A stretch of DNA of 64,000 bases, taken from an uncultured Bacteroidia bacterium (lineage in GTDB: Bacteria; Bacteroidota; Bacteroidia; Bacteroidales; Prolixibacteraceae). The position numbers were made by a program, and so were the translations under genes. Location of the stretch: contig CAIYPA010000437.1 in the NCBI GenBank assembly GCA_903927965.1, forward strand, positions 1-64,000, read 5' to 3'. Numbering within the stretch: the stretch's first letter is position 1; each line of letters begins with the position of its first letter. The notes below the pieces were generated by a model that was not told the DNA's origin, searched no databases, and worked only from the letters and a program-made list of their open reading frames with translations. This document shows positions 37,037-46,136 of the stretch, in pieces.

Positions 37037-37115
37037 CTCACGATTGCAAATAGGTTTAATTTTGCGCAAGGTAATTATTAAATGAAAATTTTGCACTTAT
37101 TTTACAAAAAAAATA

Positions 37116-37826
37116 ATGGATACATTAAGTATTGGCACATCTCAAAATATTAATATAGAACAAAGTATTGCAAGTATTGGAGAACGGGTTGCAGCTACGT
37201 TGCTGGACCTGCTTTTTATTGGTTGTTATTATATTGTCGTCCTGGTATTGTCCAGTGTAATCCATTCAAATAGGATCATCATGATTTTTTCTCTTCCGCC
37301 TTCACTTTATAGCCTAATCAGCGAATTGGCAATGAACGGACAGAGCTGGGGCAAAAAAATCATGAAAATCAAGGTGGTCAATACAGATGGAACCGCTGCC
37401 ACCTTTTCAGGATATTTTTTAAGATGGATAACGCGTCTCATTGAAGTTTTGGTGACCTTTGGCTCACTGGCAACAATTGCAATAATCCTAAATCGCAAAG
37501 GTCAGCGCCTTGGTGATATCGCTGCAAATACGGCTGTTATCCGGCTTAAGGACAAAAGCCTTAGGGAGACCATTTACACTCAGATTCCAGATAATTATAC
37601 GGTTGTTTATCCTGAGGTCTCTAAACTATCGGTAAACGATATTTATACGATAAAAGAAGTTCTTGAAACATTGAGGACCAGGAAGAGAACAAACCAAACT
37701 CTCATCCTTGCGCAAAAAGCACATGAAGCCATTGAACAGAAGTTGGGTGTTAAGGCAAATCAGGCAACTGCACCTTTTTTACAATCGGTCCTTCATGATT
37801 ACAATTTTATGAACAGGGGATTTTAG
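37116..37826 (+). CDS. RDD family membrane protein
   Basis: Membrane protein of 236 residues. The RDD motif is in GERVAATLLDLLFIGCYYIV (Arg and Asp residues), with helices at about 25-47, 52-75 and 105-125, GQSWGKKIMKIKVVNTDG and KGQRLGDIAANTAVI. The C-terminal 80 residues are soluble. RDD proteins are thought to transport or sense ions. Divergent from and associated with the SpoIIM-MoxR operon. Confidence 0.88.
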   Translation: MDTLSIGTSQNINIEQSIASIGERVAATLLDLLFIGCYYIVVLVLSSVIHSNRIIMIFSLPPSLYSLISELAMNGQSWGKKIMKIKVVNTDGTAATFSGYFLRWITRLIEVLVTFGSLATIAIILNRKGQRLGDIAANTAVIRLKDKSLRETIYTQIPDNYTVVYPEVSKLSVNDIYTIKEVLETLRTRKRTNQTLILAQKAHEAIEQKLGVKANQATAPFLQSVLHDYNFMNRGF

Positions 37827-37926
37827 ATTTTGTTGTCTTCTCAATTGTGCATAAAAATGGACTCTTTCAGTTTTGGATAATTATCCATAAATTTGCTGAT
37901 AGCTAATTTGTTTTAAAATTCCGTAA

Positions 37927-40866
37927 ATGGCTTTAAGTTGGAATGAAATTAAAGAGCGTGCCATTAGGTTCTCCAAAGAATGGGTCAATGCCTGCAATGA
38001 AGAAGCAGATGCAAAACCTTTCCTGATCGAGTTTTTCGAGGTATTTGGCATATCGCGTAAGAGGGTCGCCACTTTCGAGTATAAAGTCAAGAAACTTGGC
38101 GATTTCGATGGGTATATAGATATGCTTTGGAAAGGTACTATCGTAATCGAAATGAAAAGCCGTGGAAAAAACCTTGATAAGGCTTTCGATCAGGCGAATG
38201 ATTATCTTCATGGATTAAAACAATATGAATTACCCAGATATATTCTTGTTTCCGATTTTGCCAACTTTCGTCTTTATGACCTTGAGGAAGATACACAGGT
38301 AAATTTTCACCTTGAAGACTTTGTAAAACATGTTCAGGTATTTGGGTTTATTGCCGGTTATCAAAAAAGGGTTTATAAAGCCGAGGATCCTGTGAACATC
38401 GAAGCAGCTTACCTGATGGGAAAGTTGCACGATGCGTTGAAAGAAGCAGGATACGCCGGACATGAGTTGGAAAAGTATTTGGTAAGGCTGCTTTTTTGCC
38501 TTTTCGCCGAAGACACCACCATTTTTGAAAAGCGAAGTTTTCAGGAATACATTGAAAATAAAACGAATATAGACGGTTCTGACCTTGGGCTACACCTTGC
38601 CCAAATTTTTCAGGTGCTGAATACACCAAATGAAAAAAGACAAAAAACGCTTGATGAAAGCCTTGCTGCTTTTCCATATGTGAACGGCCAATTATTTGAA
38701 GAACAAATTTCGTTTGCCTCGTTCAATAGCCGGATGCACCAGGCCCTTTTAGAGTGTTGTTACCTCGATTGGGGCAAGATTTCGCCCGCTATCTTTGGCT
38801 CCCTTTTTCAGAGTGTAATGGATGTTGACCAACGTAGAAACCTTGGGGCGCATTATACAAGCGAAAAAAATATCCTGAAAGTGATCAAACCACTGTTTCT
38901 TGATAAACTTTGGCTTGAATTTGAGGCCGTTAAAACCAATGCGAATAAACTTCGACTTTTCCATCACAAAATTGCAAATCTTCGTTTTTTGGATCCGGCG
39001 TGTGGTTGTGGCAATTTCCTGATCATCACCTATCGCGAAATCAGGTTGCTTGAATTTGCCCTTTTAAATGAGCAGCTCAAAGGGCAGCAGGTGATTGATA
39101 TTACCAGTCTTATACTTTGCGATGTGGACCGCTTTTATGGGATCGAGTATGAAGAGTTTCCTGCTCAGATTGCACAAGTCGCCATATGGCTGATCGATCA
39201 CCAGATGAATATGCTTGTATCACAGGAGTTTGGGAATTACTTCATCCGATTGCCTTTGACTAAATCGGCCAAAATAGTTCATGGCAATGCCTTACAGATC
39301 GATTGGGACAACCTCCTTCTTTCGGAAAAAACAATTACGATACATGCTAGGGAAGCAAATGTAATTCAGGTACAGGAAAAGGAATTGAAATATGGCAAGG
39401 TGAATATATTTGCAGAGAAAATAAATATTACTGACAAAGTTCCATTGGAAGAGGATCCAACTGTGAAATTTGACTATATTTTAGGAAACCCACCTTTTAT
39501 TGGCCATCAATGGAGAAATGCGAATCAAATTGCTGATATGGAATATGTCTTCGGAGATGCAAAAAGGGCAGGAAGGTTAGATTACGTTACAGCCTGGTAT
39601 ATTAAGGCATCTCGGTATTTACAAAAATACAATACGTTAGTCCCCAATTCGGTAGGTTATGAAAACCAACTTAGTTTTGCTACCCGGGTTGCATTTGTTT
39701 CAACCAATTCCATTTCCCAAGGCGAACAAGTTGGTATTTTGTGGAACGAATTGTTCAACCATTATAATATAAAAATACACTTTGCACATCGTACCTTTAA
39801 ATGGGGAAACGAAGCAAAGGCCAATGCTGCCGTTCATGTCGTCATTATCGGATTCTCTAATTTTGATATTTCAGACAAGTTGATTTATGAATATAAAGAT
39901 ATCAAGGGTGAACCACATGAACTAAGAGTTACAAATATTAATCCTTATCTAACAGAAGGAAAAGACATTATAATCGATTCAAGAAATAATCCTATCCATT
40001 CCTATCCAGCTTTATTTAAGGGAAGTCAGCCAACCGATGGGGGTTTCCTAATCTTGTCAAAGGAAGAAAAGGAACATTTAATAAAGGTTGAACCTTCAAT
40101 TGAACAATGGATTCGTCCTTTTATAGGTGGAGAGGAATTAATTAAAGGATCGGTACGATACTGTTTATGGTTAAAAGATTGTCCGCAGGATTCACTTCGA
40201 AAATTAAAAGTGATTAAGGAAAGACTTGAAAATGTTTCCAAAGCAAGATTAAACAGTGCGACACAGAGTGTAAGGGAGTTTGCAAGGTTTCCCTATTTAT
40301 TTACCCAAGACCGTCAACCCATTACCCGTTATTTAGCCATTCCAGAGGTAAGCTCAGAAAGAAGAGTGTATATACCCATTGGATTTATGTCACCTAATAT
40401 CATATGCAGTAATAAGTTGCAAATAATTCCACAAGCTGATCTTTTTATATTTGGTGTGCTAACCAGTATGATGCATATGGTTTGGACAAAATATGTTTGT
40501 GGACGAATGAAAAGCGATATTAGCTATTCTCCTGCGGTCTATAATAATTTTCCATGGCCCAACACAATACCCGAAAAACAAAAAATGATTATAGAAAAAT
40601 TGGCACAAAGAGTTTTAGATGTTAGGGCTGAATTTCCAAATAGCAGTCTTGCTGATCTTTACGATCCTTTATATATGCCCCAGGTTTTGGTAAAAGCACA
40701 TTCCGATCTTGACAAAGCTGTTGATCTGGCTTACCGCCCGCAACCATTTATCAACGAAACAAAACGGATTGAATATTTATTTGAATTGTACGACAAATAC
40801 ACTTCGGGATTGTTTGTTGTTGAGAAAAAGAAGAAGAAAAGCAAAATAAAACAAAATAATATTTGA
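37927..40866 (+). CDS. MmeI-like single-chain restriction-modification enzyme (type IIL-like)
   Basis: A 979-residue protein with nuclease, methylase and target recognition in one chain. The N-terminal PD-(D/E)xK nuclease reads DFDGYIDMLWKGTIVIEMKS, with Asp65, Glu75 and Lys77 spaced like the D-x9-E-x-K of MmeI. A helical linker follows. The adenine methylase has motif I LDPACGCGNFLIITYREIR (near 355) and motif IV ILGNPPFIGHQW (near 520), where NPPF marks N6-adenine methylation. The C-terminal third is the recognition domain. It stands alone, with no separate specificity or nuclease gene. A promoter-like TAAATTTG lies at 37888-37895. Recognition sequence not readable. Confidence 0.85.
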   Translation: MALSWNEIKERAIRFSKEWVNACNEEADAKPFLIEFFEVFGISRKRVATFEYKVKKLGDFDGYIDMLWKGTIVIEMKSRGKNLDKAFDQANDYLHGLKQYELPRYILVSDFANFRLYDLEEDTQVNFHLEDFVKHVQVFGFIAGYQKRVYKAEDPVNIEAAYLMGKLHDALKEAGYAGHELEKYLVRLLFCLFAEDTTIFEKRSFQEYIENKTNIDGSDLGLHLAQIFQVLNTPNEKRQKTLDESLAAFPYVNGQLFEEQISFASFNSRMHQALLECCYLDWGKISPAIFGSLFQSVMDVDQRRNLGAHYTSEKNILKVIKPLFLDKLWLEFEAVKTNANKLRLFHHKIANLRFLDPACGCGNFLIITYREIRLLEFALLNEQLKGQQVIDITSLILCDVDRFYGIEYEEFPAQIAQVAIWLIDHQMNMLVSQEFGNYFIRLPLTKSAKIVHGNALQIDWDNLLLSEKTITIHAREANVIQVQEKELKYGKVNIFAEKINITDKVPLEEDPTVKFDYILGNPPFIGHQWRNANQIADMEYVFGDAKRAGRLDYVTAWYIKASRYLQKYNTLVPNSVGYENQLSFATRVAFVSTNSISQGEQVGILWNELFNHYNIKIHFAHRTFKWGNEAKANAAVHVVIIGFSNFDISDKLIYEYKDIKGEPHELRVTNINPYLTEGKDIIIDSRNNPIHSYPALFKGSQPTDGGFLILSKEEKEHLIKVEPSIEQWIRPFIGGEELIKGSVRYCLWLKDCPQDSLRKLKVIKERLENVSKARLNSATQSVREFARFPYLFTQDRQPITRYLAIPEVSSERRVYIPIGFMSPNIICSNKLQIIPQADLFIFGVLTSMMHMVWTKYVCGRMKSDISYSPAVYNNFPWPNTIPEKQKMIIEKLAQRVLDVRAEFPNSSLADLYDPLYMPQVLVKAHSDLDKAVDLAYRPQPFINETKRIEYLFELYDKYTSGLFVVEKKKKKSKIKQNNI

Positions 40867-40885
40867 AGACCAAGTAATTTTAAAT

Positions 40886-41458
40886 ATGGGTAAAAGTATC
40901 GTCGGAACACAGACCGAACAGAACCTTTTAAAAGCCTTTGCGGGTGAATGTCAGGCAAAAAACAGGTATGAGTTCTTTGCTGAAAAGGCAAGAGCCGAAG
41001 GTTATCAGCAGATTGCAGCGATCTTCGACACAACAGCGTTACAGGAGCAATCACATGCCAAACAGTTTTTTAAGTTTTTAGAGGGTGGTGCAGTGGAAAT
41101 AAAGGTCACTTATACATCTGAAAATGTGGGTACTACTGCTGAAAACCTGAAATGTTCTGTGAAGGAGGAACATAATGAATGGTTATCCCTTTATCCGCAA
41201 TTCTCGGAAACTGCCAAAGAAGAAGGCTTTCCTGCTATTGCCGCGATCTTCAAAATCATCGCCAAAGTGGAGGCCGAACACGAGAAAAGGTTTGCTAAAT
41301 TTCTGACTCGGATTGAGGAGGGGACTCTTTTAAAACGGGAAAAACCAGTCAGGTGGGAATGTCGTAAATGTGGCTATGTTCACGAAGGGACCGAACCGCC
41401 TCAAATCTGTCCAGCCTGCAACCATCCGATAGGCTATTTTGAAGAGATGGCAGAATGA
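40886..41458 (+). CDS. Rubrerythrin
   Basis: Non-haem diiron protein of 190 residues that reduces hydrogen peroxide in anaerobes. The ferritin-like domain has iron-ligand motifs EQNLLKAFAGECQAKNRYEF and EQSHAKQFF, plus EAEHEKRFAKF. The C-terminus is a rubredoxin-like FeS site with CRKCGYVHEG and CPACNHPIG (two CxxC pairs). It indicates an anaerobic or microaerobic lifestyle. Confidence 0.95.
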   Translation: MGKSIVGTQTEQNLLKAFAGECQAKNRYEFFAEKARAEGYQQIAAIFDTTALQEQSHAKQFFKFLEGGAVEIKVTYTSENVGTTAENLKCSVKEEHNEWLSLYPQFSETAKEEGFPAIAAIFKIIAKVEAEHEKRFAKFLTRIEEGTLLKREKPVRWECRKCGYVHEGTEPPQICPACNHPIGYFEEMAE

Positions 41459-41492
41459 CAACAAAAATCATATATAGTTCATTGTCAGAAGA

Positions 41493-43385
41493 ATGAAAAT
41501 AATTAATAAAATGGCCATATTATTCAGACGTGTATTTCTGGTGAATATGGCAATTGCTCTGGTACTATTGGGAATGATCGCCTGTGGAAGCCAGAATGAT
41601 CCTAAAAAGCAGAACTCTATCGGGGAAACAATAGTCCAGGAAAATACCGAACCTGACGAATCATCAATTGTTCCTGCACTTTTGGTTTCGCCATGCAACC
41701 CGATACCGGGAGAAACTTTTCGGGTGATGGCTGTTGGCGGCAAGGGATTCCGAAAATCCCAAATCATCGTTTCCAGTGCTTCCGGTCCGCTCGGATCCAA
41801 GAAAAGCAGAAATGGCGATGGTTTGCCATATTGGAAGATCGATGAATTTCAAGCTGGAGCAGAAGGTACCTATCAGGTTGTTTTAAAGATAGATGGGAAA
41901 GTTGTTGTTAAGCAGGATTTTTCAGTACTTAGCAAAACACCTGTTACTCCAGTTGCCGGAGTCTGGAAAACAACCAGGGGTTGGAATGGCGAAACCGAAG
42001 AACTCTATTCGGCATGGATCAATGCCTTGTTTTATGATGCCGACGAACGGGCGTCATGGGGTGCATTGCACGAAGTGACACAGAACGCTGAAAGGAATTT
42101 CCTGTTCGATTACCTCTCGCTGGGGGAAGATGACCCAAACAACAAGAACAAGGTATTGATGGAACCCGATTGTGCCGATAACCCATTTTACTTTAGGGCT
42201 TACTTTTCCTGGAAGCTGGGCCTCCCGTTTGGTTACCATGTGTGCGACCGCGGAACATTGGGACGTGCTCCTCAAACCGGACAATGGGTAACCAACGAGA
42301 CACCGATCCAACGATCCTCTCCTACCCAGAAAATGAATGCTTTTCTCAGGATGGTTGCAAATGGGGTCCATTCCGGCACAGCACGTACCGCACTTGACAA
42401 CGAAAATGCCGATTATTATCCGGTTCCACTTACACAGGAAGGGCTACGTCCTGGTGTTGTGTTTGCCGATCCATATGGTCATACACTGATTCTCGTTCAC
42501 AGGATTGCCCAATCCGATAAAAGTCCTGGGGTACTTCTTTCAGTCGATGCGCAACCTGACGGGACTGTTGGGATCAAACGGTTCTGGAAAGGGAATTTTT
42601 TGTTCACCACCTCCAATGTTATTGGGGAACCTGGCTTTAAGGCATTCCGCCCCATCGTTATAAAGGATGGCCAGCCGCAGCTTCTGAAAACAGAGGGGAT
42701 CAATTCAAAATCTGGAATGATCAGGTATTCGCTTCAACAGAAAAAGATGACTGGCGATGTGTTCTATCACACGATGGAACGCATCATCAACCCGAAACCG
42801 CTCGATCCAGAAGTGGCACTACTGGATCTGGTTCAGGCGTTGTACGAACAATTAACGGTTAGGATCACTTCCGTTGGGAATGGCGAAGCCTATATGAAAT
42901 CGCATCCCGGGGCTGTGATCGAAATGCCCGGGCGGCCTGCCGGAGTCTTTCAGGCAGGTGGCCAATGGGAGGACTTCTCAACACCCAACCGCGACCTTCG
43001 GTTATTGATCGCTATGGATGCCATTCTGGATTTTCCCAACAAGATCGTTCGTTCGCCTGAGGATTTCAAAATACCGATGCTTCAGTCGCCAGAACATGTG
43101 AAAAAAAATCTGGAAGAGCTGTTAAACAAGAAGTTGTCGGAGCTTTCGATTACTTATACCCGCACAAACGGGTCGGAGCAGAACCTGACATTATCAGAGA
43201 TATTAAAAAGAAGGGCCGCATTTGAGATTGCTTATAATCCGAACGATGGGATTGAAATACGCTGGGGTGCGCCGGAAGGAAGTGAAGAACGCTCTTCATG
43301 TAAACGCCACGTATCTGCCAGTCAGTCAGAACGGATGAATGCTGTAAGGGTTTGGTTTCAGAAGAGGTTGCACCCACCGACCTAA
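41493..43385 (+). CDS. Predicted lipoprotein of unknown function (possible cysteine hydrolase fold)
   Basis: Protein of 630 residues. An N-terminal helix ending in a lipobox-like GMIAC (Cys31) suggests lipid anchoring. An Ig-like region (about 60-140; PALLVSPCNPIPGETFRV) is followed by a mixed domain with Cys-containing PDCADNPFYFRAYFSWKLGLP and HVCDRGTLG, and later FADPYGHTLILVHRI. A Cys, His and Asp in this order recall NlpC/P60- or papain-like hydrolases, but I cannot confirm the family. Starts 34 bases after rubrerythrin. Followed by a strong terminator. Confidence 0.65.
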   Translation: MKIINKMAILFRRVFLVNMAIALVLLGMIACGSQNDPKKQNSIGETIVQENTEPDESSIVPALLVSPCNPIPGETFRVMAVGGKGFRKSQIIVSSASGPLGSKKSRNGDGLPYWKIDEFQAGAEGTYQVVLKIDGKVVVKQDFSVLSKTPVTPVAGVWKTTRGWNGETEELYSAWINALFYDADERASWGALHEVTQNAERNFLFDYLSLGEDDPNNKNKVLMEPDCADNPFYFRAYFSWKLGLPFGYHVCDRGTLGRAPQTGQWVTNETPIQRSSPTQKMNAFLRMVANGVHSGTARTALDNENADYYPVPLTQEGLRPGVVFADPYGHTLILVHRIAQSDKSPGVLLSVDAQPDGTVGIKRFWKGNFLFTTSNVIGEPGFKAFRPIVIKDGQPQLLKTEGINSKSGMIRYSLQQKKMTGDVFYHTMERIINPKPLDPEVALLDLVQALYEQLTVRITSVGNGEAYMKSHPGAVIEMPGRPAGVFQAGGQWEDFSTPNRDLRLLIAMDAILDFPNKIVRSPEDFKIPMLQSPEHVKKNLEELLNKKLSELSITYTRTNGSEQNLTLSEILKRRAAFEIAYNPNDGIEIRWGAPEGSEERSSCKRHVSASQSERMNAVRVWFQKRLHPPT

Positions 43386-43423
43386 ATAAATAGCCCCCTG
43401 CTTCAGCTGGGGGCTATTTATTT
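43384..43423 (+). terminator. Strong bidirectional terminator
   Basis: A 15-base-pair perfect stem: AAATAAATAGCCCCC (43384-43398), loop TGCTTCAGCT, GGGGGCTATTTATTT (43409-43423). It begins at the stop codon of the 630-residue lipoprotein gene, and the A/T flanks would stop both strands, thus also shielding from the convergent GH30 gene. Confidence 0.85.
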
Positions 43424-43614
43424 AATATTTAGTCCTTTAAACAGCTGACAGGTCAACCAGTAATCTTATTTAAATCATAATGCGATGAATAATTTGTTTA
43501 ACCAAGTTGCCGTGTGAAGAATAGATAAGTTTTCATTAGCTGTTAGGGAGTTAAAGAAAAGCCTGCTTCTAATCAGATTGTCTTCAGTCACCGGGACACT
43601 TGTACTAAAATAGG

Positions 43615-45048
43615 TTACTTCCAAATATAGGTTCCAACAGCTCCTTTATCCAATTGGGTTGAAACAGATTTGCCTTTCCATGTCAGGTTAAAGGTTTTGT
43701 TTTCGCTGCTGTTGTTCTGGACAATTACAACAATCTTTCCATCGGCGGTTTTAAAAGCTACATTAGGAAGATCCTTCGATGTATTGGAAGCGATCCTAAT
43801 AGATCCTGGACGGACGAATTTTGCGGCATGGGCCAATATGTAATAGGCTGGATTTCTTGTTATTAGATTACCATCAATCGTAATGGTTCCAAGACATTGG
43901 GTGCAACCACCAATTGTATGTGGGTCATTTTTGGGATCGGCTGCAAGGTTCCATTCGAGCACTGTGCGGCACCAGTTGCGTGTTGCCCCTATAATCAGGG
44001 TCCGTACATGCCATGCCAGGTCGCCCGCCAGTTTTCCAGGAGCACCCACCCATTGTTCCGTAAAATAGAGATTTTTATCAGGATATGCCTCATGTACAGG
44101 TGTTAATGCATCAATTGATCCTCCGTAAAGGTGAAAAGCCGACCCATCAACATATTTTGCAGCATCCGGATCTTTTAAGATCGTCAAAGGGTACTCAGGT
44201 CTGTCTGCATTATGGTCATACACTATAATTTTCGTCGAAAGTTTGGCTGCTGCAAAGGCCGGACCAAGACTTTGCTTAACGAATTTAGCCTGGTCTTCAG
44301 CTGTCATGTACATGCTTGGGTTATTTCCGGGATGCAAAGGCTCGTTCTGGATTGTAATTGCGTCAATGTTAATTCCTTCTACCTTCATGCTGTTGAGATA
44401 CTTCACAAAGTACAAGGCATAGGCATCGTAATATTCAGGTTTCAGGCTTCCCCCTTTTGAATTGTTGTTGGTTTTCATCCAGGTTGGGGCCGACCAAGGA
44501 GAACCCATAATTTTGATTTCGGGATTGATGGCCAATATTTCTTTTAAGATTGGGATCAGGTCGGCTTTTTCCAAGTCAATCGAAAATTTCGACATTTGGG
44601 GATCGGTTTCACCATCGGCCAGGTCGTTGTAGGAAAAGACTTTTTCGCTCAAATCGGATGCCCCTATACTGATCCTCAAATAACTGATTCCTATGTTATT
44701 ATCATTGGTTGCGAATAGTTCTTTCAAAATAGCAGTCCGTTTGTCTGCCTCTATCCGATGTAAAAGTGTGGCACTTCCCCCAGTTAAACAATTTCCAAAC
44801 CCATCGATGGTCTGAAAAGTTTGGATCGCGTCAATGAGAATGGATGGGTCCTGGTTGATCGGTTTACCAAAATCCAACTCTTTCTGCGGTTGAAAGAGAA
44901 TATTTTTTTCTGGACTTGTCAGCCAGAACTGAACAGCTTTTTTCGAATGTTGGGATGAAGGACTTTGGGGTTGGTTTTTGGACAGGACGGTTTCTACGGA
45001 ACAGAGCAAAGAAATAAAAAGTACAAATGCTAACAATTTGATTTTCAT
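43615..45048 (-). CDS. Glycoside hydrolase family 30 glucanase
   Basis: Secreted enzyme of 477 residues. Signal peptide 1-23. The family core begins with IDGFGNCLTGGSATLLHRI; the acid/base is Glu236 in ITIQNEPLHP and the nucleophile Glu331 in LYFTEQWVG, with PWSAPTWMK and the small beta-sandwich at the C-terminus. GH30 includes glucosylceramidases and endo-beta-1,6-glucanases; with two GH16 genes at 56-58 kb the beta-1,6-glucanase role fits branched beta-glucan. Exact subfamily not resolvable. Confidence 0.9.
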   Translation of the reverse strand: MKIKLLAFVLFISLLCSVETVLSKNQPQSPSSQHSKKAVQFWLTSPEKNILFQPQKELDFGKPINQDPSILIDAIQTFQTIDGFGNCLTGGSATLLHRIEADKRTAILKELFATNDNNIGISYLRISIGASDLSEKVFSYNDLADGETDPQMSKFSIDLEKADLIPILKEILAINPEIKIMGSPWSAPTWMKTNNNSKGGSLKPEYYDAYALYFVKYLNSMKVEGINIDAITIQNEPLHPGNNPSMYMTAEDQAKFVKQSLGPAFAAAKLSTKIIVYDHNADRPEYPLTILKDPDAAKYVDGSAFHLYGGSIDALTPVHEAYPDKNLYFTEQWVGAPGKLAGDLAWHVRTLIIGATRNWCRTVLEWNLAADPKNDPHTIGGCTQCLGTITIDGNLITRNPAYYILAHAAKFVRPGSIRIASNTSKDLPNVAFKTADGKIVVIVQNNSSENKTFNLTWKGKSVSTQLDKGAVGTYIWK

Positions 45049-45142
45049 TGGAATTATTCTTATAAATACAATTGAAATATATTGAAATGTGTTAAGGCAG
45101 ATTGAAACACTGAAAGAAAAAAAGTCTTTTAATAGGACGTCA

Positions 45143-45340
45143 CGGTGCGCTGCACCTCCATCGTTACTTCAATTTCAACGATTTCTACAAATATTTCGCC
45201 ACTCTGTGGCATTCAGGAGGTGCAGTGCACCGGAATATTTGTAGAAATTCAGCCATGGACAAGATATTAGGTGCAGCGCCCCGGAATATTTGTAGAAATT
45301 CCGCCACGGACAAGATATCGAGGTGCAGCGCACCGAAATA
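45143..45340. repeat. Palindromic intergenic repeat cluster (four units)
   Basis: Three direct units start at 45219, 45270 and 45322 with the dyad GGTGCAGYGC(A/C)CC followed by GGAATATTTGTAGAAAT(T/C) and a GCCAyGGACAAGATAT spacer; periods are 51 and 52 bases. An inverted unit at 45143-45198 has the exact reverse complement CGGTGCGCTGCACC and ATTTCTACAAATATTTCG. Between glpF (ends 45405) and GH30 (starts 45048), so in a 356-base gap with no gene. The dyads may form hairpins that stop transcription or act as REP-like mobile repeats. Confidence 0.85.
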
Positions 45341-45404
45341 TTCAGCAATCCAGACATCAAATATTTATCAAAAAGAGCTTTAATCTTTTAATTAACAATT
45401 GGTT

Positions 45405-46118
45405 TTAGTGGGCAGTTAAAAGTGTGAACACGAATCCTGCGAGGCACGCACCAGCTATAGGTCCCAAAATTGGAACCCAACTGTAACCCCAATCGCTGGC
45501 CCCTTTGTTTTTTATAGGCAATATGGCATGCATGATCCTTGGGCCCAAATCCCTGGCAGGGTTTATGGCATATCCGGTTGTACCACCCAATGAAAGTCCA
45601 ATTCCCAAAACCAAAAATGCAACTGGTATAGCATCTATCGAACCAATTGGATTAGAAGGTTTTGCAAAATAGAGAATTCCAAAAACAAGTACAAAAGTCG
45701 CGATCATTTCGGAAAGAAAATTATAGACACTGCTTCTTATTGCAGGTCCTGTGCAAAATGTGGCCAAAATCAAATCATTTCCAACAGTTTCATCGTAATG
45801 CTTTTTGTAGCTTACCCAAACAAGGAATGCCCCAAGCATAGCCCCAATCATTTGACCAGCAATGTAAACAGGAACATCACTCCATGGAAAACCATTAAAA
45901 GCAGCCATTGCGATTGTAATCGCCGGGTTTAAATGGGATGCGCTACCTGTAGCTGACACAACTACTCCGGCGAAAACGGCTAAAGCCCATCCAAAAGTTA
46001 TCACAATCAATCCACTGTTATTTCCTTTTGTTTTCGAAAGCAAAACATTTGCAACAACACCATCGCCCAATAGGATAAGAATCATGGTGCCAAATAATTC
46101 CGATAAAAATGCAGTCAT
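45405..46118 (-). CDS. glpF: Glycerol uptake facilitator
   Basis: Aquaglyceroporin of 237 residues with six helices and two half-helices. The pore motifs are NPA at 64-66 (SHLNPAITIA) and NPARD in GYAINPARDLGPRIMHA. The Asp after the second NPA-R is typical of glycerol-conducting GlpF rather than water-only channels. Last gene of the glp operon, 18 bases after glpD. Confidence 0.93.
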   Translation of the reverse strand: MTAFLSELFGTMILILLGDGVVANVLLSKTKGNNSGLIVITFGWALAVFAGVVVSATGSASHLNPAITIAMAAFNGFPWSDVPVYIAGQMIGAMLGAFLVWVSYKKHYDETVGNDLILATFCTGPAIRSSVYNFLSEMIATFVLVFGILYFAKPSNPIGSIDAIPVAFLVLGIGLSLGGTTGYAINPARDLGPRIMHAILPIKNKGASDWGYSWVPILGPIAGACLAGFVFTLLTAH

Positions 46119-46136
46119 TTGTATTTGTTTAATTAT

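Noticed and set aside
45143-45340. CRISPR array
   Set aside because: The repeated segment covers nearly the whole 51-52 base period, spacers are similar to each other, there are only four units, one is inverted, and no cas gene is near.
45175-45360. 61-codon ORF in the repeat cluster
   Set aside because: It is only a reading through the palindromic repeats, with internal repetition (SGALHL, FYKYSGALHL) that mirrors the DNA units; no protein-like signal.
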